50,600 nt of DNA from Candidatus Omnitrophota bacterium (GCA_023247035.1 JAHFHG010000010.1:1-50600), one strand, 5' to 3'; shown: positions 40,798 through 50,075, counted from the first letter of the stretch. Program-made: numbers and translations. Notes: generated from the sequence alone by a model not told the origin.

Positions 40798-42900
40798 TTA
40801 GCGCGGGAAGGCTTCTTTGACGCCGCCGTCAACGGTGAGGATACACCCGGTCGTCTTGGAAGACTTGCGGGAGATTAAAAAGCTCACGGCCTCAGCCACG
40901 TCTTGGGGCAGCACCGCCGTTTTCATCAGACTGCGGTTCTGGTAATACGTTTTCAATTCTTGAGAAGGTATCCCGTAGCTTTGAGCGCGGCTCGGACCGA
41001 TCGTTTCCCACAGCCCCGAATCTTCGAAAACGCCGTCCGGGTTTACCATATTGACTCTGATTCCGTGTTCTCCATTTTCAATCGCCAGGACCCGCGCGAG
41101 CTGCGCCTCGGCCGCCTTGGACGCGCTGTAAGCGCCGAAGTCCTTGCCCGGAGCCAGAACATTTTTCGTGCCGATAAAAACGAGATTGCCTCCCAGCGCT
41201 TGTCGCTTTAACAATCGAGTCACTTCCCGAGCCGCCAGAAAATGGCCTGTGGCATTGACCGCAAAACTTTTTTCCCAATCCTCGAGGTCCAGCCGGTCGA
41301 TCGGAGAAACGTGCGCCAGGCCGGCATTCGACACTAAAAAGTCAATGCCGCCGCACTGTAAAATAATTTTTTCGATCCCCTTTTTGACGGAATCCGGATT
41401 CGTAACGTCAAAATGAAGTGCAAAGGCCCGGTTTGAGCGAGTCTCGCGATTAATAAAATGGACGGCCTCATTCAAGGCGTCGTCCTGAATATCTCCCAAG
41501 AAGACGTGCGCTCCCTGCTTCACAAGCTCAAAGGCAATCGCGCGCCCGATTCCGCGCGCTGCGCCCGTGACAAGCCCAATTTGGCGGGCGAATTCGGCCT
41601 CGTCCGGAGCCAGGGAAAGTTTATAAAGTTCCATCGGCCAGTAATCCATTTCAAAGGCCTGCCGCTCGGAAAGGGATTCGTAAGTATCCAGGGTCGAGGC
41701 GTTTTTCATTACGGAAATGGAGTGCTCGTAAATCTCGGCCGTGATCTTTGCGTTTTTAAGGTCGCTTCCGCTCGTGATCATTCCGATTCCGGGGATCAGA
41801 ATCACCTTGGGATAAGGATCGAGCATCGTCTGCGCATTGGAAGGAAGCAAGCGTTTATATTTTTCAAAATATCGTTTGTGCTTTTGCGCGTAAGTTTCGA
41901 TTTGGGAGACAATTTGATTTTGAAGCAAGGGCGCGGCGTGCCGTGACCTTGCCGAAGAAACATGAACATACAACGGAATCCGCCTGGTGCGGAGCATATG
42001 ATCCGGCGTGGCCGGGCCGATTTGGGAAACCCGCGCCGCCGCGGCTGCGTTCACAAATTCCAGGACCTCGGGCGACCGGCTGACGTGGAGGATGACTTTC
42101 TGATTCGCGCTTAATTTTTTCCGGATCAACGGAAGAGATTGGATGAGCAAAGAACGTTGCTCTGCAGATGTGAGGGCGTATTGCAATACGCCCTTACGTG
42201 AAAAAATTGATGGGCTCCAAATTTTCTTTTTCTTGCGCGCCGCGTTCAAATATTTTTCGGCCCGGCTCACCATTTCAATCGTAAGGCCGTAACTGGTTTT
42301 GGCGTCCGGCCCCCAGGCAATCAGGCCGTGCTTTTCGAGGATGACCCCTTTCGCCTTGGGATTCTTCCGATACGCCTCCCCGACCCTTTTCGCCAAGGTA
42401 AAGCCGGGCTTGACGTAAGAAATCCAGAGGAGTTCGTCTCCAAAAATTTCCCGTGCAATTTTTTCCCCGTCTCTCGTGTTGGTGATTGAAAGAATGGCGT
42501 CCGCGTGGGTGTGATCAATGTCCGGCTGATCCACAAAGGCGTGCAGCAAAACTTCGATCGAAGGCCGGGGCGCCTTGGGCTCGAGAAGGCAGCGCGAGAC
42601 GAAATCGACCATTTCTTCGTCGCTCATCCGGTCGCGTTTGAAAACTTCGAGAAGCTCATCCAGCCGAACAGGCGGAAAATCTTTGACTGTCGACGACTTA
42701 AGATCCGAACCGCTTCCTTTAATGCACAGCGCCCGGCACTCGCGGCCGCAATGGTCGTTGCGAATAATTTTGGTGGAGGTATTGCCGCCTCCCCAAACGC
42801 AAAGCTTCGGCTCGCTTCCGATCAAGCGGGAACGGTAGACGAGCAGTTCCAGCTTATCCTTGCATTGGGCGGCTTCTTTAGGATTCCAGAGGGATTTCAT
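40798..42900 (-). CDS. Bifunctional class II aldolase / short-chain dehydrogenase
   Basis: A 700-residue fusion. The N-terminal class II aldolase part (about residues 1-450) has GGGNTSTK, the zinc-type His motif DIDHTHADAIL and LEKHGLIAWG. The C-terminal SDR part starts with GLVTGAARGIGRAIAFELV and carries the catalytic Ser/Tyr/Lys region (NLVFIGTKNVLAPGKDFGAYSASKAAEA). It resembles rhamnulose-1-phosphate aldolase/lactaldehyde dehydrogenase-type fusions (RhaD/YuxG-like), but the sugar substrate is not certain and no other rhamnose genes are present. A short palindrome is carried in frame near residue 240. It lies next to an acyl-CoA dehydrogenase gene with a separate start. Confidence 0.88.
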   Translation of the reverse strand: MKSLWNPKEAAQCKDKLELLVYRSRLIGSEPKLCVWGGGNTSTKIIRNDHCGRECRALCIKGSGSDLKSSTVKDFPPVRLDELLEVFKRDRMSDEEMVDFVSRCLLEPKAPRPSIEVLLHAFVDQPDIDHTHADAILSITNTRDGEKIAREIFGDELLWISYVKPGFTLAKRVGEAYRKNPKAKGVILEKHGLIAWGPDAKTSYGLTIEMVSRAEKYLNAARKKKKIWSPSIFSRKGVLQYALTSAEQRSLLIQSLPLIRKKLSANQKVILHVSRSPEVLEFVNAAAAARVSQIGPATPDHMLRTRRIPLYVHVSSARSRHAAPLLQNQIVSQIETYAQKHKRYFEKYKRLLPSNAQTMLDPYPKVILIPGIGMITSGSDLKNAKITAEIYEHSISVMKNASTLDTYESLSERQAFEMDYWPMELYKLSLAPDEAEFARQIGLVTGAARGIGRAIAFELVKQGAHVFLGDIQDDALNEAVHFINRETRSNRAFALHFDVTNPDSVKKGIEKIILQCGGIDFLVSNAGLAHVSPIDRLDLEDWEKSFAVNATGHFLAAREVTRLLKRQALGGNLVFIGTKNVLAPGKDFGAYSASKAAEAQLARVLAIENGEHGIRVNMVNPDGVFEDSGLWETIGPSRAQSYGIPSQELKTYYQNRSLMKTAVLPQDVAEAVSFLISRKSSKTTGCILTVDGGVKEAFPR
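42170..42197. repeat. Palindrome inside the aldolase/dehydrogenase coding sequence
   Basis: The core gggcgtattgcaatacgccc (42174-42193) is perfectly self-complementary and sits in a 28 bp near-palindrome with one mismatch. It is translated in frame as KGVLQYAL at the junction between two blocks of the aldolase domain. It resembles small mobile palindromes more than ordinary coding sequence. Confidence 0.75.
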
Positions 42901-42910
42901 GCCAACATGC

Positions 42911-42985
42911 TACAAGCTGCAAGCTGCAGCCTGCAAGTCTTAATTGAAATTTTAGAGTTCTGAGACCTGCGGCTTGAAGCTTGCG
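42911..42985. repeat. Heptamer-type repeats between the aldolase and acyl-CoA dehydrogenase genes
   Basis: The spacer holds aagctgc-aagctgc-agcctgc in tandem (about 42914-42934). Further on a related string, ctgcggcttgaagcttgcgg, occurs at about 42968-42987. It is a small dispersed-repeat-like patch with no coding sequence and no clear ribosome binding site for the downstream gene. Confidence 0.5.
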
Positions 42986-42992
42986 GCAATGG

Positions 42993-44855
42993 TCAGGGTT
43001 GAATAATATCATTCTCAAGCCAGGCGTATTTCGAAGCAAGGGTATTTTGGGCGATCCGGTAGGCGAATCCGTCGTCATTTCTGAACATATTCCGGAACTG
43101 TTTCTGGATCCGGGCCCGCGCCTGGCGGCAAAAGAAATCGGCAAGCTCGGCCGCGCCTTCGTTTGAATCAGAAGGTGAAACCGAAATCGCCCGCGCGCAG
43201 GAGGCTGCCATTGCCAAAAGATCCGTTCCGATATTGGCGAACCGAGTCAGCAAAAGCTGTTTGGCTTCAAGTTTCTGCTGATAGAGCATCATGGCGTGAA
43301 AAAGGCTTCGCGCCAAACGGCGGGAGGCGCAACTTGCAAATTTCATGTGGCCTCGAAGTTCTTTGGGGATCGTTATTCCCGCAGGAAGCGGATTGCTGCA
43401 GATAAATTGTTTCGGATACCAGCGGCTGTAAAATGTAACGGCTTTCCCAATCGCGGTGACGCGTTCTTTCAATTTTGTGCGCGGGGAAGCGATCGGCATA
43501 ATCATTCTGACGTGGGCGTCCATCGCCTCTCGGGCTATAAAAAGCCGCATCACCTGGCTTGTCCCTTCAATGATTGTGTTGATCCTGGCGTCACGCATCA
43601 TCCGCTCCAGCGCGTAGCCTTTTTCTCCCCGCGCGCGTAACGACGACGCCGTCTCGTAGCCCCGGCCGCCGCGGATCTGAACCGCGCCGTCAATGATCCG
43701 CCAGCTTGCTTCCGTGCAGGAAAGTTTCGCCATTGCGGCTTCAAGGCGGATATCCGTTTTCTTGCCGTCCGCCATTCGCGCCACAAGGTTGGTCAGCGAA
43801 TCCATCGCAAAAATAGTGGAAGCCATCGCCGCGATCTTCGAAGCCACGGCCTCGTGCTTGCCGATCGCCGCGCCCCATTGCACGCGTTCGTTGGCCCACA
43901 ACCGCGCAACTTTCAGGCACCACTTGGATCCGCCCGTCACCGCGGCAGGCATGGTCAGGCGCCCGGTATTGAGCGTCATCAGGGCCAGCTTCAATCCTTT
44001 GCCCTCTCCCCAGAGGATATTTCCGCGCGGGACTTTCACATCTTTGAAACGCAGAAGGCCGTTTTGAATTCCCGAAAGCCCCATAAACCGGCAGCGGTGG
44101 ACGACTTCAATGCCGGGCGTCGATCTTTCCACAATAAAAGCCGTGATCTGAGCTTTTTCCCGGCCGTTTACGATCTTCGCAGGCGTCCGGGCCATCACGA
44201 CCATAATGTCCGCGACCGGCCCGTTCGTGCACCAAAGTTTTTCGCCGCTCAGGAGAAAAAATTTACCGTCTTCAATGGGGACCGCCTTCGTCGTCATTCG
44301 CGCGGGATCACTTCCAACATCCGGTTCGGTAAGGGCAAACGCTGAAATCGCACCCTTGGCAAAGCGGGGCAAAAATTTTTCTTTTTGTTCTTCTGTTCCG
44401 AAGAGCATCAAAGGCTGGGGAACGCCGATGGATTGGTGGGCCGAAAGCCAGACCGCGGTGGAGGAGCAATAGCTCGCCACAAGATGAATCGCTCGATTGT
44501 AATTCGTCTGGGAGATCCCCAATCCTCCATACTTTTTAGGGATCTTCATTGCAAAACAGCCGAGCTGGGCAAGGGCTTTAAGCGCGCCCGGCGGAATCTC
44601 GCCCGTCCGGTCCACTTCATCCGGATCGATATGTTCCTTCAAGACTTTTTCAACCCGGGCAAGCAATTCGTCGCCGGATTTTTTATCTTCTTCGCTCTGA
44701 ACGGGGAAAGGCAAGATCAAATCCCAGCGCAATCTCCCCTGGAAAAGTTCGGCCGCAAAGCTGGGATGAGTCCACTCCTGCTCGCGGGAGTCTTCCGCAA
44801 GCTCAAGGGATTTAACTTTTTCTTCCCCAAATTTTTTCCGGTCTAGGATTTCCAC
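42993..44855 (-). CDS. Acyl-CoA dehydrogenase family flavoprotein with extended C-terminus
   Basis: A 620-residue FAD enzyme of the fatty-acyl/branched-acyl-CoA dehydrogenase type. Characteristic motifs are KIPKKYGGLGISQTNYN, SAFALTEPDVGSDPARMTT, WCTNGPVADIMVVMART, VERSTPGIEVVHRC, LMTLNTGRLTMPAA, QIRGGRGYETASSL and ERMMRDARINTIIEGTSQVMRLFIAREAM. Some 140 further residues follow, as in VLCAD/ACAD9-type enzymes. The acid after GYAL in the ALERMMRD block is a candidate for the base, but it is not certain. An AGGAG lies before the ATG. No thiolase, ETF or hydratase gene is alongside, so it is not in a beta-oxidation operon. Confidence 0.88.
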   Translation of the reverse strand: MEILDRKKFGEEKVKSLELAEDSREQEWTHPSFAAELFQGRLRWDLILPFPVQSEEDKKSGDELLARVEKVLKEHIDPDEVDRTGEIPPGALKALAQLGCFAMKIPKKYGGLGISQTNYNRAIHLVASYCSSTAVWLSAHQSIGVPQPLMLFGTEEQKEKFLPRFAKGAISAFALTEPDVGSDPARMTTKAVPIEDGKFFLLSGEKLWCTNGPVADIMVVMARTPAKIVNGREKAQITAFIVERSTPGIEVVHRCRFMGLSGIQNGLLRFKDVKVPRGNILWGEGKGLKLALMTLNTGRLTMPAAVTGGSKWCLKVARLWANERVQWGAAIGKHEAVASKIAAMASTIFAMDSLTNLVARMADGKKTDIRLEAAMAKLSCTEASWRIIDGAVQIRGGRGYETASSLRARGEKGYALERMMRDARINTIIEGTSQVMRLFIAREAMDAHVRMIMPIASPRTKLKERVTAIGKAVTFYSRWYPKQFICSNPLPAGITIPKELRGHMKFASCASRRLARSLFHAMMLYQQKLEAKQLLLTRFANIGTDLLAMAASCARAISVSPSDSNEGAAELADFFCRQARARIQKQFRNMFRNDDGFAYRIAQNTLASKYAWLENDIIQP

Positions 44856-44964
44856 AATCGACTCCTGAAGTTATGTTAAGTATACCCGATTGCCGCCGGC
44901 CTCGGGTAACCGGCAGGTTTCCGGCATACCGGATCCCTGCAAATTTAATCCCGGGGAATTACCG

Positions 44965-46143
44965 TCACACCACCTGACAAAGCAGCCCTTTAAGATATTC
45001 GCCTTCCGGGTGATAAACATTAATGGGATGATCCGGCGCGTGCGAAGTCTTGGCCACAATGCGGACATCGCGGCGCGCATCTTTAGCCGCTCCAAAAATA
45101 ATTTTCTGAAAAAGGTCGGGCGCAATATAAGAAGAACAGGAGCAGGTATAAAGGAGCCCGCCCGCGGCCGCGCGCTTCAGCGCCCAAAGGTTGATATCCT
45201 TGTACCCTCTTGCCGCCTGCTGGATTTGCTGCTTGTTTTTGCAAAAGGCCGGCGGGTCGAGCACAATCAGATCAAACTCCTGGCGGCTTGAGCGCAGGTA
45301 CTGAAAAACATCTTCCCGAATCAACGAATGAGACGCCTCCTTGAATCCATTTTTTTCGAAATTATGCCGCGCGGTATTCAAGGCCTCCTCCGAAGAATCC
45401 ACCGAGACCGTTTCCAGGGCCCCTGCCCGGGCCGCATAAACGGAAAATCCGCCCGTATAAGAAAAACAATTCAACACGCGTTTGCCTTTGCTTAATCTTC
45501 CGATCAACTTTCGGTTCTCGCGCTGATCCAGAAAAAAACCCGTCTTCTGGCCGCGGTGAATGTCCACGATAAAGCGAAGTCCGTTTTCCTGAATCTCGAC
45601 GAAATCCGGCGGCTCTTCGCCCGCGAGGCTGCCGGCCCTTTTTTCAAGGCCCTCCCAGGCCCGCCATTCCGAATCGTCCCTTTCGAAAATACCGCGCGGG
45701 TTCACGGATTCCTGAAGAATCGAAACCAAATCATCTTTCCACTTTTCGATTCCTGCGGTCAAAAACTGAACGACTAAATAATCGGCGTACCGATCCACAA
45801 TCAAACCGGGAAGGAAATCCCCCTCAGAATGGATCAGCCGGCAGGCATTGGTTTCTTTATTGATAAATTCCCGTCGCAGCGCAATCGCATCTTCAATTTT
45901 CTTTTTAAAGAGAGAAGGCCCGACAGGTTCATCCTGAAAGGTCAGCATCCGAATCGCAATTTGGGACCGGGGATTCAAGTATCCGATGCCTAAAAATTTA
46001 TTTTCGGATGAAAAAACCTTCACCAGGCTGCCGGCTTCGTGATCGTCGTCAATCCGGTCGATCGCGCCGGAAAAAATCCAGGGATGATGCCCCTCGAGCG
46101 GGCGTTCTTTATCTTTTTTGAGGAAGCAGCGAATCGTTTTCAT
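44965..46143 (-). CDS. rlmI: RlmI-type 23S rRNA (cytosine-5) methyltransferase
   Basis: SAM-dependent methyltransferase that adds a methyl group to a 23S rRNA cytosine. The N-terminal PUA-like domain (GHHPWIFSGAIDRID, SLVKVFSSENKFLGIGYLNP) is followed by the Rossmann-like core with VDIHRGQKTGFFLDQRENR, VLNCFSYTGGFSVYAARAGA, VDSSEEALNTARHNFEKNG and DLIVLDPPAFCKNK. The CSCSS block holds a candidate catalytic Cys. At about 393 residues it matches the family. The start is the second of two near Mets (46143 or 46149). Specificity for m5C1962 is inferred. Confidence 0.92.
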   Translation of the reverse strand: MKTIRCFLKKDKERPLEGHHPWIFSGAIDRIDDDHEAGSLVKVFSSENKFLGIGYLNPRSQIAIRMLTFQDEPVGPSLFKKKIEDAIALRREFINKETNACRLIHSEGDFLPGLIVDRYADYLVVQFLTAGIEKWKDDLVSILQESVNPRGIFERDDSEWRAWEGLEKRAGSLAGEEPPDFVEIQENGLRFIVDIHRGQKTGFFLDQRENRKLIGRLSKGKRVLNCFSYTGGFSVYAARAGALETVSVDSSEEALNTARHNFEKNGFKEASHSLIREDVFQYLRSSRQEFDLIVLDPPAFCKNKQQIQQAARGYKDINLWALKRAAAGGLLYTCSCSSYIAPDLFQKIIFGAAKDARRDVRIVAKTSHAPDHPINVYHPEGEYLKGLLCQVV

Positions 46144-46171
46144 CAGCAAGAAAAATAAAAATGGGGCGTTT

Positions 46172-47011
46172 TTAAATACCGCCGTTTAAAAAACTATAAA
46201 CGAGGCTAAGGATGCCTAAGATAAAACAATAGAAACCAAAAACAAAAAAGCTGCCGCGCTGAATGAGCCGCAAGAGCGCTGCGATACTGAGGTAACCGAC
46301 AATCGCAGAGGCCAGGAAGCCTGCGAGGAGCGCTCCGGAGCCAATGTGCGGCAGCAGAATCCCTCCTTTTAACTCCAGCAAAGCTGCGCCCATGATCGCC
46401 GGAATTGAAAGAAGGAATGAGAAGCGCGCGGCGGCGTTTTTCTGAATCCCCCGGAGCATACCGGCGATAATTGTGGTTCCGGATCTCGAAATCGAAGGAA
46501 TAATCGCAACCCCTTGCATGGTTCCGATCAGGAGAGCGTCCCAGGCATTCATTTGATTGAGCGCGCGGGATCCGTTTTGAATTTTCCGGCTCAGGATCAG
46601 CGCGATCCCCATTACAATCCAGCCGATTCCGACTCCGGAAAGCGAGCCGAACATGGCCTCCAGGGAATCGTGAAAAAGAAAACCGATCAAGGCCGTGGGA
46701 ATCGAAGCGACAATCACCCGCCACGAGGTCGCGGCGTAAGGATATTGGCTTAAAAGGAGGCCCGCCTTTTTCCCGGAGGCTAAATGGAATAGAAAAAGGA
46801 AAAATTCCCGGATCATATTCACGAGGTCTTCCTTGAAATAGACAAAAACCGCCAGCAGCGTTCCAAGGTGAAGGGCCACATCAAAGGCCAGCAGGGGTTC
46901 ATGAAATCCCAGCAAATACTGGACAAAGACAAGGTGCCCTGAACTTGAGACCGGCAAAAATTCAGTCAGCCCCTGGACAATTCCTAAAATAATCGCTTGA
47001 AGGATATTCAT
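46172..47011 (-). CDS. uppP: Undecaprenyl-diphosphatase (BacA-type)
   Basis: Membrane phosphatase that recycles the undecaprenyl carrier lipid for peptidoglycan and surface-glycan synthesis and confers bacitracin tolerance. The signature begins QAIILGIVQGLTEFLPVSSSGHLVF and is completed by IPSISRSGTTIIAGML with the essential Arg/Ser. Eight hydrophobic segments are visible. The ATG at 47011 shares a base with the manC stop (TAATG); extra upstream codons are not supported. It groups with manC and manB, genes for nucleotide-sugar and lipid-carrier supply. Confidence 0.95.
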   Translation of the reverse strand: MNILQAIILGIVQGLTEFLPVSSSGHLVFVQYLLGFHEPLLAFDVALHLGTLLAVFVYFKEDLVNMIREFFLFLFHLASGKKAGLLLSQYPYAATSWRVIVASIPTALIGFLFHDSLEAMFGSLSGVGIGWIVMGIALILSRKIQNGSRALNQMNAWDALLIGTMQGVAIIPSISRSGTTIIAGMLRGIQKNAAARFSFLLSIPAIMGAALLELKGGILLPHIGSGALLAGFLASAIVGYLSIAALLRLIQRGSFFVFGFYCFILGILSLVYSFLNGGI

Positions 47012-48147
47012 TATAAATACTTCTCCAGTTTTTTTTCTTTCAGCCTCCGGACCAAACCGCGAAGGGATTCCGTTTTTTCTTTGGGACAAACGAGAAGGGC
47101 ATCCGGCGTATCGGCAATCACAAAATCATGGACTCCGAGAAGCGCGACAAGTTTGTGGGAAGAGGATTTCACAACATTACCCCGGCTTTCTATAAAAAGG
47201 GTTTGCCCGTGCCCAACGTTATCTTGCGGATCCTTGGACGAGAGTTTCCAAAAGGCCTGCCAGCCCCCTAAATCGTGCCACTGCATTTCGACCGGAATGG
47301 CCAAAATTTTTCCGGATAATTTTTCCATCAGGCCGTAGTCGATTGAAATGTCCGGCATCGAAGCGTAATGACTCTTCATCCGAGCGGTAAAATGGGGCCC
47401 GGCGATTCTTTGAGCGAGTTCGTAAGCCTGAGGCAAAAATTTCCGGGCGGCTTCAAGCAGTTGATCGGCGCGCCAGACGAATATGCCGCTATTCCAAAGG
47501 AACCGCCTGGATTTCAGAAACGCGCGCGCCTTGGCCGGCGAAGGCTTTTCATGAAAACCTCTCAGCCTGAAAATGGAATTCAAATCGCGCTTCGTATACT
47601 TTTTCTCAAGTTCCAAATAACCGTATCCCGTATGAGGAAAAGTGGGAGCAATTCCGAAAGTTACGGGACAATGCTCCCGGCTTGCCGTCTGCGCCGCCAA
47701 AGCAAGCGCTTTCTTGAAAATTTTTGTTTTCCCAACGTAATGATCCGAAGGCAGGATCGCCAGCGCCGCGCTGGGATCTTTTTTCAGGATCAGGGCCGCA
47801 GCCAAAACAGCGCAAGGCGCCGTATTCCTCCCGACGGGTTCGCCGACAATTTGAGCATTCGGAAGATTAAGAAGATGACGAACTTTCGGAACATTCCGTT
47901 TCTGGGTGACAACAAGAAGGCGCTTGGAAGGGACAAGCGGTTTAAGGCGGTTTACGGTCTGCTCAAGCAGGGTTTGGGAGCCGAAGAGGTCTAGAAATTG
48001 CTTCGGAATTTTTGCGCGGCTGACCGGCCAGAAGCGCGTGCCGGATCCTCCTGCCATAATCACAGCCCAGAGTTTGGCCGCCGAAGGGTTTGTGCTTGCC
48101 CGCTTTCTGCGCGGCGAGTCGCGCCTGCCGGTTTGGGAGATGGGCAT
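47011..48147 (-). CDS. manC: Mannose-1-phosphate guanylyltransferase
   Basis: Makes GDP-mannose from mannose-1-phosphate and GTP. The pyrophosphorylase signature is WAVIMAGGSGTRFWPVSRAKIPKQFL near residues 27-53. Further motifs are VGRNTAPCAVLAAAL, LPSDHYVG, TFGIAPTFPHTGYGYLEL, GFHEKPSPAKA and WNSGIFVWRADQLL. At 378 residues it is the single-domain form without the fused isomerase. The first 25 residues, basic and Ser-rich, are extra. Its ATG shares one base with the manB stop (TGATG). Confidence 0.94.
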   Translation of the reverse strand: MPISQTGRRDSPRRKRASTNPSAAKLWAVIMAGGSGTRFWPVSRAKIPKQFLDLFGSQTLLEQTVNRLKPLVPSKRLLVVTQKRNVPKVRHLLNLPNAQIVGEPVGRNTAPCAVLAAALILKKDPSAALAILPSDHYVGKTKIFKKALALAAQTASREHCPVTFGIAPTFPHTGYGYLELEKKYTKRDLNSIFRLRGFHEKPSPAKARAFLKSRRFLWNSGIFVWRADQLLEAARKFLPQAYELAQRIAGPHFTARMKSHYASMPDISIDYGLMEKLSGKILAIPVEMQWHDLGGWQAFWKLSSKDPQDNVGHGQTLFIESRGNVVKSSSHKLVALLGVHDFVIADTPDALLVCPKEKTESLRGLVRRLKEKKLEKYL

Positions 48148-49505
48148 CAGCGGCCTTTTTGTCTCAACGCTGCGATTTTAGATTCAACAAGCCCGCGGAT
48201 CTCGGCAAGCCGTTTCTGGCTCGCGGCCTCAAAACGCATCACCAGAACGGGCTGGGTATTGGACGCGCGCACCAGCCCCCAGCCGTCTTCAAATTGAACT
48301 CGAGCGCCGTCAATATCGATCACATCATAAGATTTTTTGAATTCTTCTACGGCCCTTTGGACCAGATCGAATTTGATTTCATCCGGGCAGTCGACGCGGA
48401 TCTCCGGAGTAGAAAATACACGCGGAAGGTCGGATAAAAGCGCGGACAAAGGCTTGTCATTTTCCTGGAGGATCTCGAGCATCCGGCAGGCCGCGTAAAG
48501 GGCGTCGTCAAAACCGAACCAGCGGTCCACAAAAAACATGTGCCCGCTCATTTCGCCGGCCAAAGCCGCTCCCGTCTCTTTCATCTTCGCCTTGATCAAG
48601 GAATGCCCCGTCTTCCACATCAACGCGCGGCCGCCGCGTTTCGCAATATCGTCGTAAATGATTTTGGAACATTTGACGTCGCCGATAATCACGGCCCCCG
48701 GCCTGCGATTTAAAATCGAACGGGCATAAAGCAAAAGGATGTAATCCCCGGGAATGATTTCGCCCTTTTCATTGACCGCGCCGATGCGGTCGGCGTCTCC
48801 GTCGAAGGCGATTCCGATGTCCGCCTTGGTTTCCAAAACTTTTTTTTGGAGATCCTTCAAATTGCCCGGTTCGGAAGGATCGGGATGATGATCCGGAAAA
48901 GCGGGATCCAAATTGGAATAAAGCTCAACACGATCGTGCCCCAATCTCTTGATTAAATCCGGAGCGACAAGCCCGCCCATCCCGTGCCCCGAATCGATCA
49001 CGACTTTAAGTTTTCTGCGTTGGGTGAACAGGCTCAGCACATATTTTTTATAAGGCTCCGCAATCTCCGCTTTTTCCAAATGTCCCGCGCCCTTTAAAAA
49101 ATCCCCGGCCGCGATCATCGTCTTGAGGCGCTGAATCTCGGCCCCGAAGAAGGGCCTGTCGCTTAAGTGAAGTTTAAATCCGTTGTATTGAGGAGGGTTG
49201 TGGGAGCCGGTAATGGAAATGCCCGCGTCCAGTTTGAAATGGTTCACGGAAAAATACACCAATGGAGTGGGAACTAATCCAAGCTCAAGGATATGAATGC
49301 CCGAATCCAAAAGGCCCTTGGAAAGGGAATTGAAAATCCTCAACGAGCTCGTTCTTAAATCGTAACCTACGGAGATTTTTTTTTTGTTCTCTCTGAGAAG
49401 CGCAGTCCCGAAGGCGCGGCCGATGCCGTAAACCCCTTCGTGGGTCAGCTCGGTCTCGGCCAGACCGCGGATATCGTATTCACGAAAAATGTGGGGAGGA
49501 ATCAT
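48147..49505 (-). CDS. manB: Phosphomannomutase / phosphoglucomutase
   Basis: Interconverts hexose-6-phosphate and hexose-1-phosphate, feeding GDP-mannose and other sugar nucleotides. Starting at 49505 the N-terminus is IPPHIFREYDIRGL, the family pattern. The phosphoserine loop is ITGSHNPPQYNGFK, the Mg site is FDGDADRIGAV, the sugar loop is LAGEMSGHMFF and the phosphate-binding loop is VRASNTQPVLVMRFEA. Length 452 residues is typical. It leads into manC with a one-base overlap, so manB-manC-uppP are translated in series. Confidence 0.94.
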   Translation of the reverse strand: MIPPHIFREYDIRGLAETELTHEGVYGIGRAFGTALLRENKKKISVGYDLRTSSLRIFNSLSKGLLDSGIHILELGLVPTPLVYFSVNHFKLDAGISITGSHNPPQYNGFKLHLSDRPFFGAEIQRLKTMIAAGDFLKGAGHLEKAEIAEPYKKYVLSLFTQRRKLKVVIDSGHGMGGLVAPDLIKRLGHDRVELYSNLDPAFPDHHPDPSEPGNLKDLQKKVLETKADIGIAFDGDADRIGAVNEKGEIIPGDYILLLYARSILNRRPGAVIIGDVKCSKIIYDDIAKRGGRALMWKTGHSLIKAKMKETGAALAGEMSGHMFFVDRWFGFDDALYAACRMLEILQENDKPLSALLSDLPRVFSTPEIRVDCPDEIKFDLVQRAVEEFKKSYDVIDIDGARVQFEDGWGLVRASNTQPVLVMRFEAASQKRLAEIRGLVESKIAALRQKGR

Positions 49506-49619
49506 AACAAAAAACGCGGCAAGTGACGAGCGGCGCGTGACAAGAAAAAGTTGAAATTCAAATGATGAAACCTCCAAACACTGAGCTCTCTAAAACTTGT
49601 CTCTTGTGACTTATTTAAA

Positions 49620-49704
49620 TGGTGCGAGCGACAGGACTTGAACCTGCATGCCTTGCGGCGCCAGCCCCTCAAGCTGGTGTGTCTGCCAGTTCCACCACGC
49701 TCGC
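49620..49704 (-). tRNA. tRNA-Leu (anticodon GAG)
   Basis: The acceptor stem GCGAGCG/CGCTCGC is perfect. The anticodon arm CCAGC-TTGAGGG-GCTGG gives anticodon GAG. A long variable arm (CGCCGCAAGGC-type) fits a class II Leu tRNA, and the T-arm holds GGTTCAAGTCC. The 3' CCA is encoded. A consensus promoter lies about 30 bases upstream. Confidence 0.96.
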
Positions 49705-49734
49705 CTGCGGGTTCTCTCGTAGATCGAAAAGATC

Positions 49735-49763
49735 AGGGTATGAAAGCTCACCGGCCCTGTCAA
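49735..49763 (-). promoter_or_regulatory. Promoter of tRNA-Leu
   Basis: Minus-strand TTGACA (49758-49763) is consensus, and TACCCT (49735-49740) follows after exactly 17 bases, about 30 bases ahead of the mature tRNA 5' end. Confidence 0.65.
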
Positions 49764-50075
49764 TTTATATTTTCTCTTCAAAATTCTCCTCAACCATTTC
49801 AGAAATAAACCTGCCCGACCGCCACTCCCAGACGACCTACTTTCAGCATTGAAATCCCAATACTGCTGTGCCGCGTGGCGAAGGGCGAATGGAAACTCCA
49901 GAGAGCCGATGCCCCGTCGGCCGTTAGGGGGAGAATTTATAACGACAAAAAACACGCGCCGAAAACCGTCCGAGCGCCTTATCCAGATTCCATTCAGAGT
50001 TGAGATTGTACCAAAAAATGCCCTGTAGACGGGAAAGATTTTCTATATTTGAGGCCGAGCGTAGAGGCAAAAGGT
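49764..50075. other. Spacer with no recognised gene
   Basis: Between the tRNA-Leu promoter and the stop of the right-edge gene I see no convincing coding sequence, tRNA or array. Short open frames here have no family-like motifs. A weak gccgacggggcatcggc-like pairing (49907-49923 region) is not followed by a T-run. Confidence 0.4.

Noticed and set aside
49611-49955. 114-residue minus-strand frame over tRNA-Leu
   Set aside because: It overlaps the tRNA completely at one end, and its sequence has no recognisable domain.
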